DNA from: Nymphaea colorata | Taxonomy: Eukaryota > Streptophyta > Magnoliopsida > Nymphaeales > Nymphaeaceae | Length of the DNA: 64,000 nucleotides | Assembly: GCF_008831285.2 (NCBI RefSeq) | Contig: NC_045146.1 | Span: 19,895,149 to 19,959,148, forward strand | Direction: 5' to 3' | Shown here: positions 22,901-35,000 of the stretch, one piece after another | Numbering within the stretch: position 1 is the first letter of the stretch | Layout: the number at the start of each line of letters is the position of its first letter | Translations under genes and position numbers: made by a program | Notes under the pieces: generated by a model | The model's database searches: none | Told to the model about the DNA's origin: nothing | Seen by the model: only the letters and a program-made list of their open reading frames with translations

Positions 22901-25900
22901 GTATCTGACCCCTTATGAAAATTTATTCTAAATTTGCAGTCTGTATCTTGTGCGCTTGGCCTCAATGATTTATTTGTGATGGATGAAAGCAGGTTCTCTT
23001 CTCTGCATTTGTTCAATTTTATCCCTTTTTGATGTGAAGATCTGGAAACATGGAACTTTCCGAGTGCTGGTCATTTTCATGGCACATTGTTGAAAGTGAG
23101 GTCAGGTCAACCGGTGTTTCATATGACCTGCACCTGGGACCACGTGTATGCCCGTTGGTGATTTATTTTTCTGATAATAGTACAATAATAAGGAAATGCT
23201 GCGGTGTAAGGAAATGCAGCGGTGTGTTGGTTTTTTACATTGACAGGCTATGACTTGACCTACACTGCCAGATTGGTGCAATATTTGTTCTGGGAATTGT
23301 TTTGATAATTCTGTTGTGCTAAAATTGTAATTATTTTCTGCTTCTTTCTGTTTCAGCCATGATATGCCAAAGTCACATATTAAAGTAGAGCTTGATGCTG
23401 CAAATGCTACATGGCTATCTAATGATGTTGCAATGTTTTCGACAAAGACAGGAGAATTGCTCTTAGTGACATTGGTATATGATGGCAGGTTGCTTCTTGT
23501 GGCCCTTGTAATCTTCCCGTACTTAAAATTCTATTCTTGTATATGATTATTTTTGTTAACAATGTATTCCACATCTTTTGACATCCATTTATGAGTTTTC
23601 ATTTTCTTATACATAGGATTGTGCGGAGACTTGAGCTTTCCAAGTCTAGAGCCTCTGTTTTGACATCGGTTAGCTGCACTTGTAAATCTGATGCTGCTTT
23701 TACCATTTCTGTTCTATGCCCCTAGTATAATGTTAAAAATTGTTGAACATATACTTTAGATATGTCTCTAACAAGCTTTTCCCAACTTTTTATGGTTAAA
23801 CTTGAAGGCCATCACAACGATTGGGACTTTGTTCTTTTTCCTTGGAAGCCGGTTAGGAGACAGCTTGCTTGTGCAATACAGTTCGGATGTTGCTTCCTCA
23901 GGTTCAACTTCTGCGAATGGAAAGGATGAGGTGCATACTTTGTTCCCTTAGGTTTTCTTACAGTTTTCATGGTTCTAAAGTCTAAATTTAGTGCTAGAAG
24001 TCCTGTGTTGATAATTTGGTCTTTGCTGTTTCTCTTTGCGATTGTCTGTGCGTTGTTGTTCTGATGAACTTGGTTGTCCAACTTGGGAACAGACTTAGGT
24101 TGGTCAAACCGCTAGAAAACCTGCTCGGTTGAGACTGTTGATTTAACAAAAAATTAATAGGGTGACAATTAGACATAACATTTCAAGTGGGAAAAGTAAT
24201 GAAAGACAGTATTATTACGAATCACGTCAATCACATAGTTCACCAATTGCACTTAAAGTTTTATGTGTTGGATACAGTGTGCCTGTAGCAGCATACCCAC
24301 GCACAAATGTGGGTAGCTGGGTCATTCTCTTGTACTTGTGTGTTTTAGATTATTGGGGATTCCATGCCAAGTAATTCTTTTTCTTTTATCAGCCTACCCT
24401 GCCACTCACATCTGTAACTTTAACTTGATTATTTCTTAATAACTAACATGACTAACAAGTCATTTCTAAGGAATTGTAACATACACCCTCAAGGGAAAAG
24501 GTTTATGTAGATCTTTTATTACCATCTTATTCCTTGTCCTTCTTGGGCATGTTCAGATGTTGATATTTTGCCATCTAGGTATGTGGCGTTTGTGAATTAC
24601 TACCATCTGTTTGCTCTTGGGCACATCCATGACATAATTTTTTATATTTATTTCATTAACAGGGTACAGATATTGAGGGAGATGCTCCTTTTGCAAAGCG
24701 TTTGCGTAGATCTTCTTCTGATGGTTTGCATGATGGGAGTGGAGAGGAGCTCTCCTTTTATACATTGGCACCAACCAGCACAGAGTCAAATCAGGTTCGA
24801 CTTATGCTTTGAACCTTTTTCTCCTTATTACTAGTGGCTTGTCATAAGTTGGGTTTGCATTTTCTTGGTATGGTGTATATGTGTAATCAATGTTGTTGAG
24901 AGTCATTATGTGAGGGCCTTTTAGTAATTTAGGTTAGTTGTTGTGGGTAGATGAGGAATATTTTGTTGAAGACTGATTTCTAATCTTCTGGCTGTCCTCC
25001 TAATCCTTATTTATAGAAGGATTAGCGTTGATGAAATAGATGATTTCTTTCTTTTGCTCTCTCTCTCTCTCTCCTCCTAATTCTATTTTTTCTGATTTAT
25101 TTAAAAAAATGATACGGTTACGATACATTACGATATTTTACGATACAACATATCTTAGAGTCAGACCGATACGGCTTACGATACGCTTTTTACAACATTG
25201 TCTCAATGTTCCTTCTTAGGCTTGTCCATAAGCTGACTTAATTTAGCCACATCAAGGGATATATTTGGCCTGGTCATAGCCTTATAAAGGAGTATCCCAA
25301 TCAATGGTGTATAGAATTTGCTATCCATAGATTCAAACTGATCATCATGAAAATGTAATTTTGGATTCATTTGGATGGTACCTTGTTAGCACCTAACATC
25401 CTCATTTCCTGCAACAGATCAAGTGCACATTTTTATTGTGAGAGAACCATGCCTTGCATGTGGCATCAAAGCATCTATTTTGTCTTGCAGAGCTTGTTTC
25501 CACTTCAGATCTAGAAGTGCCTGTTGATAATTTATGGGAATGGAAACCACAGACAAGGCAGATATAAAGCTCTTCTCACCAAGTCTATCTGTAGACGCGA
25601 ACTTAGAAATAAAATGTAAAGTGCATTGTCTCTTTCTTTTCCATAGAGCAATAGGCAAGTCATCTTCCACTATAGGGGAATATGTAGAGCTTCCAGGATC
25701 ATCATGCGTGAATTACGTCTATAGTCCATGTGGCATTAGAAGATCAAGTGGGTGATGTTTTCACAAAGTCACTTCCCATTGTTGATTTAACTAGATGTTG
25801 TAACAAGTTGAGCATGATTGACATTTATGTTCCAGCTTGAGGGGGAGTATGGAGAATTTGAGAGTCATTATTGTGAGGGCTTTTTTATAATTTAGTCTAG

Positions 25901-26048
25901 TTGTCATGGGTAGATGAGAAATATTTTGTGGGTCCTTCTTTAATAAATTTATTTTCTCTGGAGGACTGGTTTTGTAATGTTCTAAGACGTGCCACTAGTC
26001 CTCATTTATAAAGTGATTAGGGTTAATGAAGTAAATGATTTTTTTCTC

Positions 26049-26093
<45 letters not shown>

Positions 26094-29000
26094 ACACACA
26101 CACAGACATCCTTACATTTAACAAATGGTCTAAGTCACACGGGTGCGGACACCGCAATTTTCACAATTGTGGGATACGCAGACACGACAAATAGAATATT
26201 CTAAACAATAATAAATTAAAAAAACATTAAATTAATAATTCACTTAAAGTCACAAACAAAACATTGTTGATCAATATCATCATGACTGAAATTTCAAAGG
26301 GATGAAAATGCCAAAAAAATGACAGTAAACAACAATTTAAATAAGCTCCCAAATCTTGAAAAGAATCATAAATCTATCCATGCGATAATTTCTCTTTCTC
26401 CTCTACGCCACCAGCACAGAGCAAGAAGAAAGAGGGGAGTCATTGTTGCCGTCGTCCGCCGAAGAAAGAAAGCAAAAAAAAAAAAACCCCAAATGTGCCT
26501 CCAATGCAAACCCTAACTTCATAAACCTACTAAAACAGTTACCTCCCTGTCGCCGGCTTCCACTGAAAACCACCGGAAGTCGCTGTCGATTGCCGGACCT
26601 CGTTGCTGTTGCCCGCCATTGTCCTCTGTTGTCGCCGGTTATAAGCACACAGTCGTCACTGGTGTGAAGGTAAGCATGAAAAAGAAAGTCGAGGGTTATA
26701 GTGTTGGTTTAGAAAAGTGGTTTGGATCGGGTCTGACCCAGACCCGATCCAAAACGTATCCGGCCGTGTCCACGTGACGGAGTGTCGACACAGATACACG
26801 GCCCATTTTGACGTGACTGTGTGTCGCAGCAAATGGTATTTACCAATTTTGGAATTTCAATCTTCCTCGTGGATTGGTGTTATGTTTTTAATTGTCTCTG
26901 CTTTTGAATACAGTAAGGCAGACATCTTTTCTTCGTTTGTTGTTTCTTAATTGTTTGAAGAATTCCATCACGAACATATGGGTGATAATTAGTTTAGGAT
27001 ATAATACTCCTTTTTGGGTCGAAATTTATCTTTGCTGTTGCTTACTAGTATTACTATTACCAACTACTGTGGTATGCACACTCGTAAGAGACCTGTTTCT
27101 ATATCTGAGGAGAATTCAAGTCCCATTGTTGTTTGGTCTCTTGGCTTTTTTGTTGATTGGCTCCTACAGTGATTCCTGTGTAGCTGTGATATATATACAT
27201 GCTCATTAACCTTACTTGATATGCTGATGTTCCAATTTCTCTAATATTCTTATATTTGTTTATATTGCAACTATCTTGTTGCATAAGTGTTATTTATGTT
27301 AATGTTAAAAATTGTTTGTCTTGTTACTAAATGTTAGTCATTTGTGCCTTCATATTCTGGATCATTTTGTTTAGTTAGGTTCATTTTGTATGGAAAACAT
27401 AGTTGCTTTTAAAATAATTCAAATGTCGTTTTTTTCTTGACAATAAAAGAGTTCTTTATATATCCTTCTTGGCACATGCACATCAAAAGCAAAATGGGAG
27501 AAAAAGGCTGGTGATTACTTGTGGAAAAGTAAATTGTGGTGTTATTGTGATGTTATCAATGTATTATGGGTGTTTCATGTTCACTTGGATGTTGTTTAGA
27601 TGAATATATGCATGGTTTACTGGTGCAGTCTTCCTGATGTTTCTTCTGTTTTGGTAAATGGAGGCTTTAAATCTATCCTATGTTTTTTGTGAACAACTAA
27701 CCGATGTAATATGAGACAGATTGATGTATTAAGGAACTAATTGATTACACAGATGCAGTCTGCAAGTGCGTATAAATTCTGCATTATATGCTTATGCACC
27801 ATATAATAATGCCATAAAATATACATATATATCATAGTCATAAATGTTGTGTGTGTGTGTGTGTGCTTTTTTTCTTCTTCTGAAAAACGGGAAAAAAACC
27901 GTAGATCGGCCCGGAAGAAACAGGAAGGAAATGTATCTTTTTGAAAAAAACGCCAAAATAAAGACGGAAAAAACACTTTTTTCTTTTTTTCTTTGTTTGT
28001 GTTTTTTGTATTTTTTTCACATTTTGCGATTTTTTTTCACATTTTTTTTACATTTTTTATTACCCCATTTTTATTTTTATATTTTACATCTAAGAACTTA
28101 TTTTTTTCATTGTTTTAAAATTTGTCTAGATTTTTTCGAGGACAACAACTTTGCCATATTATACCCAAGAAAAACCTCATTGTTTAAAACCCATAAATGG
28201 TATTTGTGACTGTTTTACTTTGGATCGTTTGGCTGTGCCAAACCATAGTGTTCCTGAAGTTGGATTTGTATCTATTGTCTAAAAGCCATTTTATAATTCA
28301 GAATTTTCTCGTCGAGTAGTTAAGATAGACTTAGGTATCATGTGATGATATATATTTCTTCTCCACAAACTAAGTAGTATCATCTCTAGCTATTTATGGT
28401 GGTTATACATGCAACCTAAGACTTTCTCTCTTCCTCTATTCCCCCTCATTTTTTTCACTATAGCTAACATTATTTTGTTCTTTTACAGGCAAAAAACTTT
28501 TCTTTTGCAGTGAGGGATTCACTGATAAATGTTGGTCCAATAAAAGATTTCTCATATGGACTGAGGGCTAATGCTGATCCAAATGCCAGTGGAAGTGCAA
28601 AACAAAGTAACTATGAATTGGTTGGTTTATCTAGCCTTATTCTTTGGCATCTCTTCAAATCCACATTGTGCACTTGCATCATTTCATCCTCTGCATATGT
28701 ACATATGTGCACCTATTCTTTTGTAATGTAATCTTCTGCATGTTGGTGCTGTTATGTAAGATGTGAACCTTTTACATTTCAGGTTTGCTGCTCTGGTCAT
28801 GGAAAAAATGGTGCTCTTTGTGTACTTCAGCAGTCAATACGCCCGGAACTGATAACTGAGGTTTGCTGAGTATCTGTTTTGATTGGTTTTGGAATTTCTT
28901 TTCTGGTTGCATATAGTTTTAGCCACACAATTGCCCTTTTCTTGTGACAAGTGCACATCTCTAATGATGTGATTCAATGATTTTATTTTTGGCAACTATT

Positions 29001-32000
29001 TCTTCCAAATATGCCTGGTGTTCTCTTTTGCAATTAACTTTTAAGTTTTTTTTTTCTGCTTTTCCCACAAAATGATGTTATGTTTCTACTTTGTGCTTGC
29101 TTTTTTAGTGAAATGTGAATGGCAGTTGATAGGTCTGTTTGAGACTATACTGATCATTTGCAGGTTGAGCTGCCGGGTTGCAAAGGCATTTGGACTGTGT
29201 ACCACAAAAGTACTCGATCACACAGCATGGACTCATCAAAAACTGTGGTGGAAGACGACGAGTTTCACGCATACCTCATTATCAGCCTGGAGAATCGAAC
29301 GATGGTTGGTTCATGTGTTCAGAACATGCTGCCTGTTCAGTGAATGTGTCATCTCTGGCTTGCAAATTTTATTGTCCACTGAATTTGGCTGCATAAATTA
29401 TATTAAAATTTTAAAAGTTCTTTTTTATTTGTTTCTAGTGTTTGTTCTGAAGAAGCTGGGGCCTTTTCTATTGGAAAATGAGGTTGTCCACTTGAAAATG
29501 ACTAATGCTATGTATTTTGTGCTTAGAATTTAAAAATTGTGAGTGGTTGTTTGATTGGATGAACAATGTCTTGTTTGCATGTGAGGATGAATGTTAGTTA
29601 AGAGAATTTTTTGAGTAAATTAGTCAAAATATTGTTCTGCATCTTGTCCTTTGTTTCAGCCTGATTATTCTTTCCCACAGTTACCTACATATCCTATGTC
29701 TAAAATCTTACAATATTATTTTCATTCTGAAGCTATATGATGGTAAACCATTAGAAATGAAAATGTGATGATATTTTCCTGCAATAATCCTCGTATTTTG
29801 AGAAGTTAACTTTTCTCATTCTTCAAACATGTGGTTTATATTTTATTGTGTTTTCTGTTTTTTTTTTGTTTAAAGGTCTTGTTGCACGTGTCTTTACATT
29901 TTGTGAGAAAAATACTAAAAATTATTATTCTGTAACTTCATCATTTTGTATAGTTTTTGTTATTAAAAATTGCAGGATTTTTTTTTACTCATGGTATTTC
30001 TTTAATGTTGACTATAAAATGTTCTAATATATCCTTCTCCGTCCGTTGCTGGACATGAAAACAGCATCTTGTGTAGCCTGTATCTCACCATTCAGGAGCT
30101 CAGTAATGAGGAAGGGATTAAATCACATAGTAAGCAACAGTAGATAGTAGATCCTACTTGATCATCAGTTATTCGTCCTGTAGAAACACGAACCACAAGG
30201 AGAGAGCAGAGAAAGAACACACAATATACGTGGAAAACCTCAGAAAGAGGTGAAAAACCACGGGGAAGCTCTGACCTAGGGGCAAACCGCAACCCTAGGA
30301 GAGAGAAAAATAATATTCACTTAACTCAACAAGTACATGTAAGTGAAGAATATATAGGAGGGAGAGAAAGAGTGCCGCCTAGGGTACCGAGTCCGCCTCG
30401 GTATCCGTGCCCATAGGACCGGGTCCATATATGGACCCGGTTCCCAATACAATATATTCTAACACTCCCCCTCAAGCTTGGCATACATGTCAAACATGCC
30501 AAGCTTGCTAACATTTTTCTCAAATTGAGATGTACATAAAGACTTAGTTAAGACATCTGCAACTTGATCTTCAGACTTCATATAGGGCAGAATCAACTCC
30601 TTTGAATCTATGCGTTCCCGTATGAAGTGACGATCGATCTCCACATGTTTGGTCCTGTCGTGCATGACCGGATTGTTTGCCAAGTTAATCGCAGACTTGT
30701 TGTCACAATACATCCTCATCTTCTCTTCCATTTTAACCCCAATATCTGCTAAAAGAATTTTGAGCCATAACATCTCTGTAACCCCCATAGCAACCGCCCT
30801 GTATTCAGCCTCAGCACTGGACCTGGAACAAACTTCTTGACGTTTACTTCTCCATACCACAAGGTTACCTCCAAGAAATATGCAGTATCCTGTGGTAGAC
30901 CTCCTAGTATCTGTGCATCCTGCCCAGTCGGCGTCAGAGTATCCTTCAATGCTTAGTTGATCTTGCCGAGTGTAGAGTAGTCCTTTCCCTGGGTCATTCT
31001 TTAAGTATCCCAATACTCTTTCAGCACTTTTCCAATGACAATCAGTAGGAGCATGCATAAACTGACTTAACACACCCACAGCATACGTAATATCTGGGCG
31101 AGTAAGAGTGAGATAAATAAGTTTACCAACCAGACGCTGATACCTCCCTTTTCCTTCCTCATCCAAGATAGTCCCAGTTTTGATACTTATCCTTGTGCCA
31201 GACTCCATTGGGGTAAGAAAGGGCCTGCATCCCAGTTTACCTGTCTCTTTTAGAAGATCCAACGTGTATTTTCTTTGGCTCATAACAAGCCCAGTCTCAG
31301 ATCGCGCGATCTCAATCCCCAAGAAATACCTTAGTTTACCCAGATCTTTGAGATCGAATTCTGCAGCTAACGTTTCTTTCATCTTCCTTTTCTCCCCCTC
31401 GTCGTCGCCTGTGACAATCATATCATCAACATATACAAGTAAAAGGCTCACCAGACCATTTCTCTGCTTGATGAAGAGGGTGTGATCACCATTTCCCTGT
31501 TTATACCCATTAGTCTTCATTACAACCCTTAGTCTTTCAAACCAAGCTCTAGGGGATTGCTTGAGACCATACAAAGCTTTCTTGAGATAGCAACACTTCC
31601 CGTTCCGAGCATACCCAGGCGGCATGCTCATATAGACTTCTTCCTCAAGGTGACCATTCAAGAAGGCGTTCTTTACATCAAGTTGGTCCATTCTCCACTT
31701 CTTTTGCACTGCAAGAGCTAAGATGACCCTTACGGTCTTCAGTTTCGCCACGGGAGCAAACGTCTCAAGATAGTCAATCCCATATTTCTGGCTAAACCCT
31801 TTAGCAACAAGACGAGCTTTATAGCGTTCTACAGTGCCATCAGGTTTGTACTTCACATTAAACACCCACTTGGAGCCAACTAAGTGAGTTCCCTTGGGGA
31901 TATCAACAACCTCCCACGTATTGTTCTTTTCCAGGGCGTCCATCTCTTCTGTCATGGCCTGTAGCCATTTACGATCCTTCCTTGCATCTTCCACTGACCT

Positions 32001-35000
32001 GGGAATAACAGCCATAGATAAAGAGGTAACAAAGCACTTGTAGTCTTTACTGAGTTTTGCATATGAAACAAATCTCTGAATAGGATGAGAAGTACATGAC
32101 CTGGTGCCCTTGCGCAGAGCTATGGGAAGTTCTTCATTCATTGGACTTGGATCATCCGGGGAGGTCACAAGATTGGGAAGATTGGGATTGGTAACATCAA
32201 CATCTTCCATCACATCCTTCTTCTTCTTGCTGTAAACCTGACCAAATAGGTGATCTCGAGACTGTTCTTCCACAGGGCCCCCCTCCATCTGACTGTCTCT
32301 GTCCTCACTGACAACGTTTTCCACACTTGGAGAACTCACCGTATAATCCAAGAAATCCATGAACTGAATCAACTGATGCGAAGAATACTCTTCCCTTCTG
32401 TCACCTAAACACTCCCCCTGAAGAGGATTCGCAGGAAAGTATGCCTCATGTTCATGAAAGGTCATATCCTTGGAGACATATACTCTGGAAGTGCTAGGGT
32501 CAACACACCTGTATCCCTTCTGGGTGGAGGAATATCCCAAGAAGACTGCTTTGATGGACCGAGGATCAAGTTTCTTGAGAGTGGGACTATGATCATGGAC
32601 AAAACAAACACACCCAAACACTCGAGGGGTTAGAGGCCAGGGATTCTGAGTGGGCCACAACACAGAATAAGGGGAATGACCATCCAACACACGAGTAGGC
32701 ATACGGTTGATAAGGTGGGCACTAGTGAGAAGTGCGTCCCCCCAGTACCTCTTAGGGACATGACGTTGAAACATAATTGCCCGGGTAACATTCAACAAAT
32801 GACGGTTTTTTCTTTCAGCCACGCCATTCTGAGGAGGGGTGTAGCTACAGGATGTTTCATGAATAATACCCTTGCTTCGCAAGAAGTCATCAAGGGATTG
32901 GGAGACATATTCTCGGGCATTGTCAGTGCGGAAGGCTTGAACAGTGGTCTGGAATTGAGTTTCGACAAATGCCACAAAGTTTTTGACAATGTCGGGAACT
33001 TCACTACGTTCTTTCAACAGATACACGAACGTACACCGGGAGTAGTCATCAATAAGAGTCATAAAATAGTGAAAGCCACGACAAGTGGGTACTCCCGAAG
33101 GACCCCAAACATCAGAGTGAACCAAAGCAAAAGGACGGTTGGCTTTATTGAACGAAATAGGGTACGAGGCCCTAACATGCTTAGACAACTGACACACTTC
33201 ACAGGCGAAGGTGTCCAAAGAAACATAATGAAACATCCTAGGAAACAACTTTCTAAGCAACTGGAAGGGAAGATGACCAAGTCTCTCGTGCCAACGCATA
33301 ATGACGGATCTGGCCTCCACGCCAGGCAACTGACCACTGGTGGCTGAAATCAAAGCAGAAGCAACTCGAACGGGCAGTCTGTAGAGCCCATCAATAGCCG
33401 AACCAATCCCAATCTTCTGCCCCGTCCCCAAGTCCTGCAGGAAACAACAATCAGCAGAGAAAATTAGATTACAGTTTAGCTCTTTGGTAATACTGCTGAC
33501 AGATAACAAATTTACGGGAATATTGGGAACATGCAGGGCATTATGAAGACAATATTTGTTCAGTAGTGATAAACTCCCTTTTCCAGCCACAGAGATAGAA
33601 GAACCATCAGCCATAGACACACGCTGCTGCCCAGAGGTCAACTTGTACTCTTGAAACATCGTAGGGTCCCCTGTCATATGATGAGTAGCCCCACTGTCAA
33701 CAATCCAATCACCGAGAGAAGAATTACCTTGATCACTAGTAGCAACCAGAGCCTGGGCTAACTTAGCACCCTCAGAAGTAGAAGCATCATCCTGGGTGGA
33801 CAACCGACTAATGTAGGCTTGCAACTCTCTGAGTTGATCTGAGGAGAGCTTGGATTTGGCAACATTGGACGACCCCGGGCTAGGCTCTGGCACAGAAGAG
33901 GCTCGGCGATGAGGAGGAGGACGACCGCGGACGAGACGCTTCTCAGGATGAAGATCCCAACAAAAATCAACAGAATGACCCACTTTGTTGCAATGGCTGC
34001 ATCGTCGAGTAGGACGCTGCCCCGTCCCAGAAGTATGGCTCACAAAGGCTGCTGGAGAACTCCCCTGATGGGAGTCAATATGCATAATCTGGCGCCGTTG
34101 CTCCTCAGACTCAATACGGGCATACACCTCTTCGATTCCAGGAATCTCATCACAGTTAAGAATCTGGCTTCGAATGGTTTCAAACTCATCACGCAAGCCT
34201 CCAAGGAAGATAAAGGTGCGGTCCATCCATTCCTTTTCCCAATACAGGGCATGATCTACACCACATTTCCAGTCATCATTCACATGATAGTCAAGTTCCT
34301 CCCATTTGGTCTTCAGGGCGGCATAGAAGGAGGCAACAGATAAATCTCCCTGTTTAAGAGCATATATGCTACGTTTGATTTGATAGGCACGTAAAACACG
34401 CTTCTTACGACCATACATACGGGCAAGAACAGTCCACATATCATACGCCGTCGATTTACGCAAGATCAAAGGCTGAATATCTGCGGAAACCGAACTAATA
34501 ATCCATACTTTTACCTGACTATCCTCCAACGCCCAGGTCGGCCATTGCGAATCAGTTTTAGAAGGTGCAGGCTTCTCCCCAGTGATATAGTGCAGGCGAC
34601 CACGACTAGTAATTCCGATTTCTAGGGCAGCAGACCACGAGAGATAGTTATCCTTATTCAGCCGAATGGAGGTGACATGAACAGGCAAGTTCTCACCCTT
34701 GGTATTGCTGCCCGTGTCGAGGGCATCATCAAGCTTGGGCATCGCTGCATCAGCCATCGCAATCCCCAAAGGTCACAACCGGCGGCAGAGAGGGCGCAAC
34801 CCACGGCGGCGGAAACAAGACACCCGGCGGCGGCGCAGCTAACCCAGGCGACGGCGGCAGGGCAGCACTGGGAACAGCGACGATAACCCAGGCGACGGCG
34901 GTGCTGGGAGCAGCGACGGCGGCCGGGCAGGGCAGCGCTGGGAACCACGGCGGCGGCGTTCCTGGTCGGCGGAAAAACGACGGCGGCGCTGGGAACGATG

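Larger units (their letters stand above)
24891..26083 (+). mobile_element. Rearranged copia remnant with inverted core (intron 11)
   Basis: Two diverged LTR-like blocks in plus orientation (about 24891-25079 and 25850-26083) share ordered words: GAGAGTCATTA, GTGAGGGC, GGGTAGATGAG, AATATTTTGT, then TTAGGGTTAATGAAGTAAATGA or its variant, and (CT)n. Before the right LTR there is a plus-strand polyprotein C-terminus and a polypurine tract (CTTGAGGGGGAG at 25837). The middle (25210-25690) instead reads as copia reverse transcriptase on the minus strand. No primer site follows the left LTR. Target duplication was not found. Confidence 0.7.

Noticed and set aside
32676-33347. 223-codon plus-strand frame over the copia integrase region
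   Set aside because: Antisense shadow of the intact gag-pol frame.
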